Positions 9,247 to 16,712 of a stretch of 64,000 bases of DNA are shown here, one piece after another. Both the position numbers and the translations under genes were made by a program. The notes beneath the pieces were generated by a model. It did no database searches. It saw only the letters and a list, made by a program, of their open reading frames with translations, and was not told where the DNA came from. The first letter of the stretch is position 1. Each line of letters opens with the position of its first letter. Origin of the DNA: Falcatimonas sp. MSJ-15 (lineage in GTDB: Bacteria; Bacillota; Clostridia; Lachnospirales; Lachnospiraceae); the NCBI RefSeq assembly GCF_018918265.1, contig NZ_JAHLQC010000007.1:62001-126000 (forward strand). Direction: 5' to 3'.

Positions 9247-9703
9247 TTTTTCCAAGATTAATATAGATATCAATAAGTCCGAATAGCATAAATGCTAAGA
9301 ATGACACAGATGTAAAAGCAATTCTTGGCAGAATATGTATAGCAATACCATCTGCATATGCTATTGCAATGCTTAATATAAATCCTGGAATTGTATATAA
9401 AAGTGAAGCTATAAGAAGCTGTTTAATAGTTTTTTGTCTATATGCTGTAAAATCAGCTGGCATATAGGCGAATTTCTTAGCGAAAGATATCTTCCTTGAA
9501 TTATAAGTAATGACTGTTCTGTAAGCTGTAATCTGATCAATTCCAAGAAGCGATAGTCCAAAATATGAGAAGATTATAGCTTTCTCACCATAAGCAACTG
9601 CAGATACCATTATACTTGCCGCAGAGAGCATGATAATTACAAATCTTTTCATAAGATAATCATATTTTTTTTGTGATTTTATTAATTCAAATACCTGTTC
9701 CAT
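9239..9703 (-). CDS. Small integral membrane protein of the ABC operon
   Basis: Protein of 154 residues, not assigned to a family. A polar N terminus (to about residue 20) is followed by four likely membrane segments: about 22-38, 43-58, 98-116 and 124-147. It overlaps the upstream ATPase gene by one base, so the two are translationally coupled. By position it is probably the last subunit of the ABC system. Its last residues and stop lie in a 19-bp tandem repeat, so the C terminus could vary between strains. Confidence 0.75.
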   Translation of the reverse strand: MEQVFELIKSQKKYDYLMKRFVIIMLSAASIMVSAVAYGEKAIIFSYFGLSLLGIDQITAYRTVITYNSRKISFAKKFAYMPADFTAYRQKTIKQLLIASLLYTIPGFILSIAIAYADGIAIHILPRIAFTSVSFLAFMLFGLIDIYINLGKNC

Positions 9704-10401
9704 TATAGGACCTCCATATTATAAGTATTGTCTGCATTTACAATGATTCCATTATTAAAAGTGATTATATAATCAGCCCGTTCTCTTAATTCTGATATAT
9801 TCTCTGCAACAAAAATAGCAGCAATATTATCAGTGTCAATAAGTGATGATACAATTTTAAGAAGCTCTTTTCTAAATACAATATCAAGTCCTGCTAAAGC
9901 TTCATCAAAAAGTAATATTTCTGAGTTGTGTGCGATAGCAATAGCAAGTTGAAATTTAATGAATTCACCTCTTGACAATGCACTTATTAATGTATTCTGA
10001 TTAATAGCAAATGTTCGCATCCAACTGTTAAAAAGTTCAGTGTTAAAATCAGAATATATCATTGAACATATCTGCATATTCATATCAACTGACATATCAT
10101 CAAAGAATATATTTTTCTCAGAGATATAACCAAGTCTGTTAAGCCACATAGAAGAGTTGTCTGTAATATCACAACCATTGTAGCATATATTGCCATTATA
10201 GATTGATTTTTTTGATACTAATGCAGTGCAGATTGAAGCAATGTCAGTTGAGGTATCACCTGTTATAAGCGTTATATAACCTCTTTGAATAGAGTAGTTC
10301 ATATTGGTTATATGATAAGACTTGCCATTAGGAATATGACCTTTATCGGTTTGGTTGGTAAGTGTTACATTATTAAATTCTAATGTTGCTAGAGTATTCA
10401 T
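9703..10401 (-). CDS. ABC transporter ATPase with degenerate Walker A
   Basis: ABC-type nucleotide-binding protein of 232 residues. Kept: a signature-like ALSRGE, a Walker B ILLFDE and the D-loop region GLD. Lost: the P-loop reads GDTSTDIAS (residues 48-56) with no GK[ST], and the H-loop histidine is replaced (VAENIS). Alone it should bind or hydrolyse ATP poorly. The second ATPase of the operon (11552-12430) has the opposite defects, suggesting a heterodimer. It follows the GntR gene and is coupled to the membrane gene after it. Confidence 0.85.
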   Translation of the reverse strand: MNTLATLEFNNVTLTNQTDKGHIPNGKSYHITNMNYSIQRGYITLITGDTSTDIASICTALVSKKSIYNGNICYNGCDITDNSSMWLNRLGYISEKNIFFDDMSVDMNMQICSMIYSDFNTELFNSWMRTFAINQNTLISALSRGEFIKFQLAIAIAHNSEILLFDEALAGLDIVFRKELLKIVSSLIDTDNIAAIFVAENISELRERADYIITFNNGIIVNADNTYNMEVL

Positions 10402-10471
10402 ATATTTAGTCTCCTTTTACAATAATTAAATAGTTTAGGCAATTAGATAATTGCAAAACGAACAATGAAAG

Positions 10472-10840
10472 TTAGTCATAGAGTTCGCTAATCATATCAA
10501 TGAGTTCACTTTTTGATACACCTGAATTCTTAGCTTCGGTTACAAGTTCTGTAGCAATCTTTTCAACGAATACAAGCTGTTTTTCTTTTAGATAGCCTTT
10601 ATTAATGTCATTGACGTAGAAACCTTTGCCTGCAACAGAACGAATTATTCCTTCTTTTTCAAGTTCTTCATAAGCTCTTTTAGTAGTGATTACACTTATC
10701 TCAAGTGACGATGCAAGACCTCTTATTGATGGCAGAGCTTCATCTGCTTTAATCTGTCCGGAAGCAATAGCGGACTTGATTTGTATTGCAATCTGTTCAT
10801 AGATAGAATAATTGCTCTTGGGATCTATTATTATTCTCAT
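10472..10840 (-). CDS. GntR-family regulator, YtrA type
   Basis: Transcription factor of 122 residues. The N-terminal winged helix-turn-helix carries typical GntR signatures: SIYEQIAIQIKSAI, LPSIRGLASSL, ITTKRAYEELEKEGII and GKGFYV. Only a short 40-residue C-terminal tail follows, as in YtrA-subfamily repressors that control ABC transporter operons. GGAGG precedes the ATG. It sits in the middle of the ABC operon and probably represses it; inverted repeats upstream of the first gene (12484-12702) are candidate operators. Confidence 0.9.
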   Translation of the reverse strand: MRIIIDPKSNYSIYEQIAIQIKSAIASGQIKADEALPSIRGLASSLEISVITTKRAYEELEKEGIIRSVAGKGFYVNDINKGYLKEKQLVFVEKIATELVTEAKNSGVSKSELIDMISELYD

Positions 10841-10887
10841 AAATTACCTCCATTAAGTTGATGTATAAGCTGTTTTAACACTATTGA

Positions 10888-11559
10888 TTATTCAGAAAGC
10901 AGACTAGTTATTGTTTCATAATCAGCTTGTACAAATACAGCGTTTCTAAAGTATTTTTTAAAATACACAATAGTCAATATGACAGACATTATACAGAATA
11001 TTGCAATAATAATGAACTCATAGAAGTCACTATTGTTATGTCTAAGATCATATAATGCACTTACTGCAGATGAAGCTATTATCATATTTAGATATGAGAT
11101 AATTAAACGATATATAATAAAACTCATAGCAGATATTTTCTTAAGTGCAGTCGAACTTACTGTTGACATTGGAGTATTAAATACACATATTGAAGCTGTA
11201 TATATTACTCCTTCAATAATAAGATATACCAGCAGACTGTTATCATAAATAGATAATATAATCGCACCAACTATATAGAATAACAGAGATATAATAATTC
11301 GTGTAGAGTAATTGTGTATTACAATCCGTTCTCTTCCTTTGTGGCTAAGTGGCAACAGATAGAACTGTTTTACAAACATGCCATTATACATAGATGTAAA
11401 GAAAATAGAGATTGTCATACTAATAAAAAACCATACAAAAGCATATTGTGATTTGACTGAATTAATAGCTGGATATAGGAATGATAAGACCATAACTAAT
11501 TCAGCCTGAGGATAGAGTTTACATTTTTGCATTTTGAGATTTTGCAGTTGATTAAGCAT
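10888..11559 (-). CDS. ABC transporter membrane subunit
   Basis: Hydrophobic protein of 223 residues with about five to six predicted membrane segments (about 20-38, 42-60, 88-106, 110-130, 143-165, 180-200). No family is recognised from sequence alone. It starts 8 bp inside the end of the complete-P-loop ATPase gene, so it is translationally coupled to it and is its likely permease partner. The role is inferred from context. Confidence 0.78.
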   Translation of the reverse strand: MLNQLQNLKMQKCKLYPQAELVMVLSFLYPAINSVKSQYAFVWFFISMTISIFFTSMYNGMFVKQFYLLPLSHKGRERIVIHNYSTRIIISLLFYIVGAIILSIYDNSLLVYLIIEGVIYTASICVFNTPMSTVSSTALKKISAMSFIIYRLIISYLNMIIASSAVSALYDLRHNNSDFYEFIIIAIFCIMSVILTIVYFKKYFRNAVFVQADYETITSLLSE

Positions 11560-12430
11560 GATTATAGCCTCCTTTTATCACATAAAACAGAATATCTTCG
11601 ATGGCAGGTCGGATTATTTTTACCGCACCATCTGCAAAGCTTTTAGAACATGTTCTGGTACGTTCGTTGTTTTTTATGAACACAGTTGTGCCATATTCAT
11701 TAGATTCACAGAAGATGATATCCTGCTTGTCATATTTGTGTCGTATTATGCGGTCACCTTTTATAATAAAATAATTATCAAGAAGTGTTTCGATATCTTT
11801 TGAAAAAACAATATTTCCATTGTTAATCATAGTGATGTAATCAGCAATATTGTCAAGTTCTTCTGTTATATGTGTAGCAATAATAGCACATGCCATATGT
11901 TCGTTAATATATTTGCGAAGAATATGTGCAAACTTACGATTGAGTTTGTCATCAAAGCTTCCATTAGGTTCATCGAGAATAAGAAGTCTGGCATTATGAG
12001 ACATTGCAAATGCAAACTCAAAGCGAATAAGCTCACTGTCAGAACAATCAAATACATCTTTGTTAATGTTAAGCTCAAGATCTTTTGCATATTGCAAAAA
12101 TGTCTGATGGTCATATTCATTATAGAATTTGCCAAAAAAATGTGCATTTTTATCAAGAGACATCTTATCAAAAAAGCCATGATCACGACCACTTGCAACA
12201 TAACCGATATTCTGCTTATAGGAATCTTCATTAAGCTCTGAATGAAGATTGTCAAAGGCTATGCTGCCAGAATCACTTTTTGTGAGTCCGCATAGCAGTC
12301 TGATAAGTGATGTTTTACCGGAACCATTAGCTCCGATAAGTCCCATTATATAACCATCTTCGAGTGTTAAATTGATATTATTTAATCTAAAATCGCCAAG
12401 TTGTTTATTAACATTAGTGACGTTTAGCAT
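11552..12430 (-). CDS. ABC transporter ATPase with degenerate signature motif
   Basis: ABC ATPase of 292 residues and first gene of the operon. The start at 12430 (MLNVTNVNKQ) is chosen for its AAAGGAGGG site; the frame is open 24 codons further. It has a perfect Walker A GANGSGKTS, Walker B LLILDEP, D-loop region FDD and H-loop IIATHI. The signature LSGGQ is replaced by CSDSE. About 90 C-terminal residues after the ATPase core resemble the extensions of drug/lantibiotic-type ABC ATPases. Together with the ATPase at 9703-10401 it could form one complete and one dead ATP site. Confidence 0.88.
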   Translation of the reverse strand: MLNVTNVNKQLGDFRLNNINLTLEDGYIMGLIGANGSGKTSLIRLLCGLTKSDSGSIAFDNLHSELNEDSYKQNIGYVASGRDHGFFDKMSLDKNAHFFGKFYNEYDHQTFLQYAKDLELNINKDVFDCSDSELIRFEFAFAMSHNARLLILDEPNGSFDDKLNRKFAHILRKYINEHMACAIIATHITEELDNIADYITMINNGNIVFSKDIETLLDNYFIIKGDRIIRHKYDKQDIIFCESNEYGTTVFIKNNERTRTCSKSFADGAVKIIRPAIEDILFYVIKGGYNHA

Positions 12431-12483
12431 ATAATCCCTCCTTTTAAGTTGTCTGCTTAAGTAATTGAAAAAACGGATTACTG

Positions 12484-12523
12484 GTAAGCATATAATATCC
12501 ATTAGTAATAGTAAGCGTATAAT
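12484..12523. promoter_or_regulatory. Direct repeats before the ABC operon
   Basis: GTAAGCATATAAT (12484-12496) and GTAAGCGTATAAT (12511-12523), 27 bp apart, lie just upstream of the first ABC gene. They may be regulator sites or contain minus-strand promoter elements; which is not clear. Confidence 0.4.
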
Positions 12524-12648
12524 GGTATGGTACTGCCATTAGCTATATTTTACATATTGCCATGTATTACTGTACATATCATTCATGCATATACTGTGCA
12601 TATCACTTGTGTATATACTGTACTGTCATTCGTGCATATATTGTACAT

Positions 12649-12702
12649 ATCGTTTGTGTATATACTGTATATATCAACATACACAGTATATACACAAACG
12701 AT
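12649..12702. repeat. Perfect 20-bp inverted repeat upstream of the ABC operon
   Basis: Arms ATCGTTTGTGTATATACTGT (12649-12668) and ACAGTATATACACAAACGAT (12683-12702) with a 14-bp loop. Imperfect copies of the arm (around 12585-12648) precede it, giving a run of TGTGTATATACTGTA-like units. The gap 12431-12818 holds no gene other than these repeats. It is a candidate operator region for the YtrA-like regulator, or a cruciform/RNA hairpin. Confidence 0.8.
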
Positions 12703-12818
12703 GTGCTATGTCAAGAGTAATTTGCAATATAAGAATAATTATTTTAAAAATAAAAAATTGTAGAATATTAAAAAAACATTGAAAATATATAAAATATATA
12801 GTAAAATGGATTCTGCAA

Positions 12819-12889
12819 GCCGGTATAGTTAAATGGTATAACGGTTCACTCGTAATGAATTATTGGGAGTTCGATTCTCCCTACCGGCT
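12819..12889 (+). tRNA. tRNA-Thr (anticodon CGT)
   Basis: Folds as a complete cloverleaf: acceptor GCCGGTA/TACCGGC, anticodon stem GTTCA/TGAAT with loop CTCGTAA (anticodon CGT at 12851-12853, reading ACG), a 4-nt variable loop and T arm GGGAG-TTCGATT-CTCCC. CCA is not encoded. Confidence 0.95.
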
Positions 12890-12896
12890 TATAAGC

Positions 12897-12948
12897 AGCA
12901 CATTGTAGTGTATTGAACAATCAAGACATTTCAGTGTGCTTTTTTTGT
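12897..12948 (+). terminator. Probable tRNA terminator
   Basis: AGCACA / TGTGCT arms around a long loop, ending in seven T residues just after tRNA-Thr. The short stem makes it only a fair call. Confidence 0.5.
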
Positions 12949-13045
12949 TGTATATAAAAAGAAAAGTTGATATAATAGACAAAAATATGACAAATGTAAA
13001 TAAGATAAATAAGCTGTATATATGCAGCTTGTGAGGAGGAAAATA

Positions 13046-13513
13046 ATGGGAAAGAAGAAATTTAAAAATCCTGAAATTGTATGGCAATGCAGAAGCAGGA
13101 ACAAATTCGGATTGCCATTTACCCGTACTAAGTATATTCTCTATGAGAATAAACTTGTTATAAGACGTGGAATAATCAATGTTGTAGAAGATGAAGTTGA
13201 ACTATATAAGATAAAAGATAAACAGGTTCATATTAATTTTCTTGGAAGAATATTCAATTATGGAACAATCTATATCAGTGCAAGTGCAGTATATAATCAG
13301 GAAAACTGTATAAAAAATGTTAAAAATGTCCGTGAAGTAATGAGCATATTTGAACATTATATTGATGCAGAAAGAGATAAATATCATGTAAGAGGCAGAG
13401 ATATGGTTGGAGAAGCTGAGAATCATAATCCTGACTTCGAAAGAGATTATGACGAGATGGAAGTTGATGTTGAAGATGTAGACAATGACTTCGATCATGA
13501 AGACGATAATTAA
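13046..13513 (+). CDS. PH-domain protein (YdbS/DUF304-like) with acidic tail
   Basis: Protein of 155 residues. The GGAGGAAAATA site fixes ATG 13046, eight codons inside the open frame. Residues about 10-95 look like a bacterial PH domain: beta strands TRTKYILYENKLVIRRGIIN, then VELYKIKDKQV and FNYGTIYISA. The last 35 residues are strongly acidic (DYDEMEVDVEDVDNDFDHED). There is no membrane segment, unlike many PF03703 proteins. The function is unknown. It stands alone between tRNA-Thr and asd. Confidence 0.72.
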   Translation: MGKKKFKNPEIVWQCRSRNKFGLPFTRTKYILYENKLVIRRGIINVVEDEVELYKIKDKQVHINFLGRIFNYGTIYISASAVYNQENCIKNVKNVREVMSIFEHYIDAERDKYHVRGRDMVGEAENHNPDFERDYDEMEVDVEDVDNDFDHEDDN

Positions 13514-13551
13514 TAAAATTAACTTTTTTTTGAAAAAATATTAAAAAAAGA

Positions 13552-13580
13552 TTGCATTTATCTCTGAGTTAGTATAATAT
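13552..13580 (+). promoter_or_regulatory. Probable asd promoter
   Basis: TTGCAT (13552-13557) and TAATAT (13575-13580) are spaced 17 bp, with TATAAT two bases earlier, about 100 bp before asd. No lysine riboswitch or T-box fits in the leader. Confidence 0.5.
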
Positions 13581-13681
13581 ACAATGTATAAAAGACAAAT
13601 GTACGCGAGGGAAAGACAATATTGACTGAATGTACACATTATCTAATTAGTCTTAAATATTATGTATGAGGTGAATGAAAA

Positions 13682-14767
13682 ATGAGTCAGAAATTGAGAG
13701 TTGGAATTTTAGGAGCTACAGGAATGGTAGGACAGCGTTTTATAGCATTGCTTGAGAACCATCCATGGTTTGAGGTTGTTGCTGTTGCAGCAAGCCCAAG
13801 ATCAGCAGGCAAAGCATATGAGGACGCAGTTGGTGGAAGATGGAAGATGGATACACCAATGCCAGAAGCAGTTAAGAAACTTGTAGTACTTGATGTTAAT
13901 GATGTTGAACATGTATCATCACAGGTGGATTTTGTATTTAGTGCAGTTGATATGACTAAGGACGAGATTAAAGCTATTGAAGAAGCATATGCTAAGACAG
14001 AGACACCAGTTGTATCTAACAATAGTGCACACAGATGGACACCAGATGTACCAATGGTAGTACCAGAACTTAATCCAGAGCATCTTGAAGTAATCAAATA
14101 TCAGAAAGAACGTCTTGGTACTAAAAAAGGATTTATCGTTGTAAAACCTAACTGTTCAATCCAGAGTTATACACCAGCGCTTCATGCGTTAAAAGAATTT
14201 GGACCAAAACTTGTTGTTGCTACAACATATCAGGCAATCTCAGGAGCTGGTAAGACATTCAAAGAATGGCCAGAGATGGTTGGAAATATTATTCCATACA
14301 TCGGTGGAGAAGAAGAGAAGAGTGAACAGGAACCATTAAGAATCTGGGGACATGTTGAAGACGGTAAGATTGTTAAAGCTGAAGGACCTGTAATAACAAC
14401 ACAGTGTATCAGAGTACCAGTACTTAATGGACATACAGCAGCAGTATTTGTAAACTTTGAGAAGAAACCTTCAAAAGAAGAGATTATAGAGAGATGGAGA
14501 GCATTCAAAGGCTTACCACAGGAACTTGAACTTCCAAGTGCTCCAAAGCATTTCATTCAGTATCTTGAAGAAGATAACCGTCCACAGGTAACACTTGATG
14601 TTAACTATGAGAATGGATTTGGTGTATCATTAGGACGTTTAAGAGAAGATACAGTATTTGATTACAAATTCGTTGGCTTGTCACATAATACAGTAAGAGG
14701 TGCAGCAGGCGGTGCAGTATTAATCGCAGAATTATTAAAAGCTCAGGGATATATAACAGCTAAATAA
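13682..14767 (+). CDS. asd: Aspartate-semialdehyde dehydrogenase
   Basis: Reduces aspartyl phosphate to aspartate semialdehyde with NADPH, the branch-point step to lysine/diaminopimelate, threonine and methionine. The protein has 361 residues. NADP-binding GILGATGMVGQRF is at residues 8-20 and the catalytic Cys158 is in KPNCSIQS. The sequence VVPELNPEHLEVI and the overall length fit the archaeal/fungal-type Asd subclass rather than the E. coli type. It is monocistronic with its own promoter and a strong terminator. Confidence 0.95.
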   Translation: MSQKLRVGILGATGMVGQRFIALLENHPWFEVVAVAASPRSAGKAYEDAVGGRWKMDTPMPEAVKKLVVLDVNDVEHVSSQVDFVFSAVDMTKDEIKAIEEAYAKTETPVVSNNSAHRWTPDVPMVVPELNPEHLEVIKYQKERLGTKKGFIVVKPNCSIQSYTPALHALKEFGPKLVVATTYQAISGAGKTFKEWPEMVGNIIPYIGGEEEKSEQEPLRIWGHVEDGKIVKAEGPVITTQCIRVPVLNGHTAAVFVNFEKKPSKEEIIERWRAFKGLPQELELPSAPKHFIQYLEEDNRPQVTLDVNYENGFGVSLGRLREDTVFDYKFVGLSHNTVRGAAGGAVLIAELLKAQGYITAK

Positions 14768-14811
14768 TTGACATAATAGTTGATTATGATATATTAATAT
14801 AAGAAGTAATT

Positions 14812-14844
14812 ATGACGGAGTAATTTCACTCCGTCATTTTTTTA
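14812..14844 (+). terminator. asd terminator
   Basis: ATGACGGAGT / ACTCCGTCAT stem with a 6-nt loop and a seven-T tail. Confidence 0.93.
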
Positions 14845-14938
14845 ACATAAAAAATAAAAATGATGTTTCTCAACCTACAACATTGTGATAGAATGTTATA
14901 ATGTAGATAGAAAATAATATATATAAGGAGAGAATGGT

Positions 14939-15994
14939 ATGTCTATCGTAAAAACAGAATTTGGGAAATCACAAAATGGGGAAAGTGTATATTTATACAC
15001 AGTAACTAATGAAAATGGAACAATAATGAAGATGACAAACTATGGAGCAATACTTCAGTCAGTAATTGTAAAGGACAAAAATGGTAATATGACAGATGTT
15101 GTACTTGGCTGTGATAATGTTGAAGAATATTATGATAATGGTCCTTCGCTTGGAGCTGTTGTTGGACGTAATGCTAATAGAATTGGTGGGGCTAAAGTTG
15201 TAATCAATGGTATAACATACGAACTTGCGAAGAATGATAATGGTAAGAACAATCTTCATAGTGGTCCGGATCTTTTTCAGAACAGAGTATGGGATGCTGA
15301 AGAATTTGCACAGGATGGACAGGGAGTTGAATTCACACTTGTAAGTCCGGAGATGGATCAGGGATATCCAGGTAACTTTAGTGTATCAGTAAAATATACA
15401 CTTACAGATGATGATGCAGTGATGATTACATATAATGCAACTTCAGATGCAGATACAATTGCTAATATGACTAATCATTCATATTTTAATCTTGAAGGAC
15501 ATGATGCAGGCAGTGTGCTTGATAATGAAGTATATATTAATTCAGATGCATTTACACTTACAGACAGTGAATTAATACCTACAGGAGAATTATGTGATGT
15601 AACAGGAACACCTATGGATTTTAGAGAGATGAAGAAGCTTGGCAGAGATATTGATGCTTCATACGAACCACTAATTCTTGCAGGCGGTTACGATCATAAT
15701 TATGTACTTAAGAATGAAGGCGATAATGAACTTGTAGCTAAGTTACATAGTGAAAAAACAGGTATAACAATGGAAGTATATACAGATCTTCCGGGAATTC
15801 AGCTATATACAGGTAATTTCCTTGGAGGAGATAAAAAAGGCAAAGGCGGACATTATTACAAAAAGAGAGATGGTGTATGCTTTGAATCACAGTATTTTCC
15901 AGATGCTAATAACCATGAGAACTTTGCTTCAACAATTCTTAAAGCAGGAGAAGTATATAATACAACAACTGTATATAAGTTTGTAACAGAGTAG
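14939..15994 (+). CDS. galM: Aldose 1-epimerase (mutarotase)
   Basis: Interconverts alpha and beta anomers of aldoses, mainly galactose and glucose. The 351-residue beta-sandwich protein has the family segments MTNYGAILQSV, GAVVGRNANRI, NLHSGP, MTNHSYFNLEGHD (catalytic His) and PGIQLYTGNFL, with the catalytic-Glu region in VCFESQYFPDA. A TAAGGAGAG site precedes the ATG. No Leloir or other sugar gene is adjacent, so the substrate is not indicated by context. Confidence 0.94.
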   Translation: MSIVKTEFGKSQNGESVYLYTVTNENGTIMKMTNYGAILQSVIVKDKNGNMTDVVLGCDNVEEYYDNGPSLGAVVGRNANRIGGAKVVINGITYELAKNDNGKNNLHSGPDLFQNRVWDAEEFAQDGQGVEFTLVSPEMDQGYPGNFSVSVKYTLTDDDAVMITYNATSDADTIANMTNHSYFNLEGHDAGSVLDNEVYINSDAFTLTDSELIPTGELCDVTGTPMDFREMKKLGRDIDASYEPLILAGGYDHNYVLKNEGDNELVAKLHSEKTGITMEVYTDLPGIQLYTGNFLGGDKKGKGGHYYKKRDGVCFESQYFPDANNHENFASTILKAGEVYNTTTVYKFVTE

Positions 15995-16037
15995 ATTAAT
16001 ATATGCAAAAGTAATGATTTGGTAAGGAATTGACATT

Positions 16038-16712
16038 ATGCAAAAAATTGAAAGTTTAGATAAAAAAGAAGCATTAAGATATCTTGGATATGGTAATAAT
16101 GAGCCGGATGAACAGGTAAAAAAGATACTTGATGAATGTGAAAAACAGATAACAGATATAGCAAAACCCGCATTTGCCTATAAGATATTTGATATCGAAT
16201 GGAAAGATGACGGAATATATATACCCGGTACAACACTTGTGTTTACGGGGGAGTCAATTAGAGAGCATCTTGAAGGCTGCGAAAAAGTAATTCTTATGTG
16301 TGCGACATCCGGACAGGAAGTTGACAGACTTATAAGGACGACGCAGATTCGAGGAATGGCAAAAGCAGTTATTATGGATGCACTTGCAAGTGTATCTGTA
16401 GAGTATGTCTGTAATGAAGCAGAGAGGCTTATAAGAGATAATGTAAAAGATTACTATTTTACATGGAGATTCAGTCCTGGATATGGAGATCTTCCAATTG
16501 AGATACAGGGCAGTTTCCTTAATGTGCTTGATGCACCAAAAACAATGGGCGTATCAGTAACAGCAGGTGATATGTTAACACCTACCAAATCAGTAACAGC
16601 GATAATCGGTTTGTCAAAAGAACCACTTAAAGCCAAAACAAGAGGTTGTATAAGCTGTAGTATGAACGAAAGATGCAAATTCAGGGCAGGAGGAACACAT
16701 TGTGGATTTTAA
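16038..16712 (+). CDS. Stand-alone methionine synthase reactivation domain
   Basis: Protein of 224 residues homologous to the C-terminal AdoMet-binding activation domain of MetH, which re-methylates oxidised cob(II)alamin. The diagnostic motif RFSPGYGDLPIEIQ is at about residues 148-161 and TPTKSVTAIIG follows. The C terminus has a cysteine cluster (CISCSMNERC...HC) not found in E. coli MetH, perhaps a metal or redox site. The metH gene overlaps its end by 11 bp and lacks this domain, so the two products almost certainly work together. Confidence 0.9.
   Translation: MQKIESLDKKEALRYLGYGNNEPDEQVKKILDECEKQITDIAKPAFAYKIFDIEWKDDGIYIPGTTLVFTGESIREHLEGCEKVILMCATSGQEVDRLIRTTQIRGMAKAVIMDALASVSVEYVCNEAERLIRDNVKDYYFTWRFSPGYGDLPIEIQGSFLNVLDAPKTMGVSVTAGDMLTPTKSVTAIIGLSKEPLKAKTRGCISCSMNERCKFRAGGTHCGF

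Noticed and set aside
12527..12782. Short Cys/Tyr/Ile-rich reading frames before tRNA-Thr
   Set aside because: They follow the repeat sequence (TGTATATACTGTA), have no ribosome site and resemble no protein.
15995..16037. Cobalamin or SAM riboswitch before the methionine synthase genes
   Set aside because: The gap to galM is only 43 bp; no B12-box or SAM-aptamer pattern is present.
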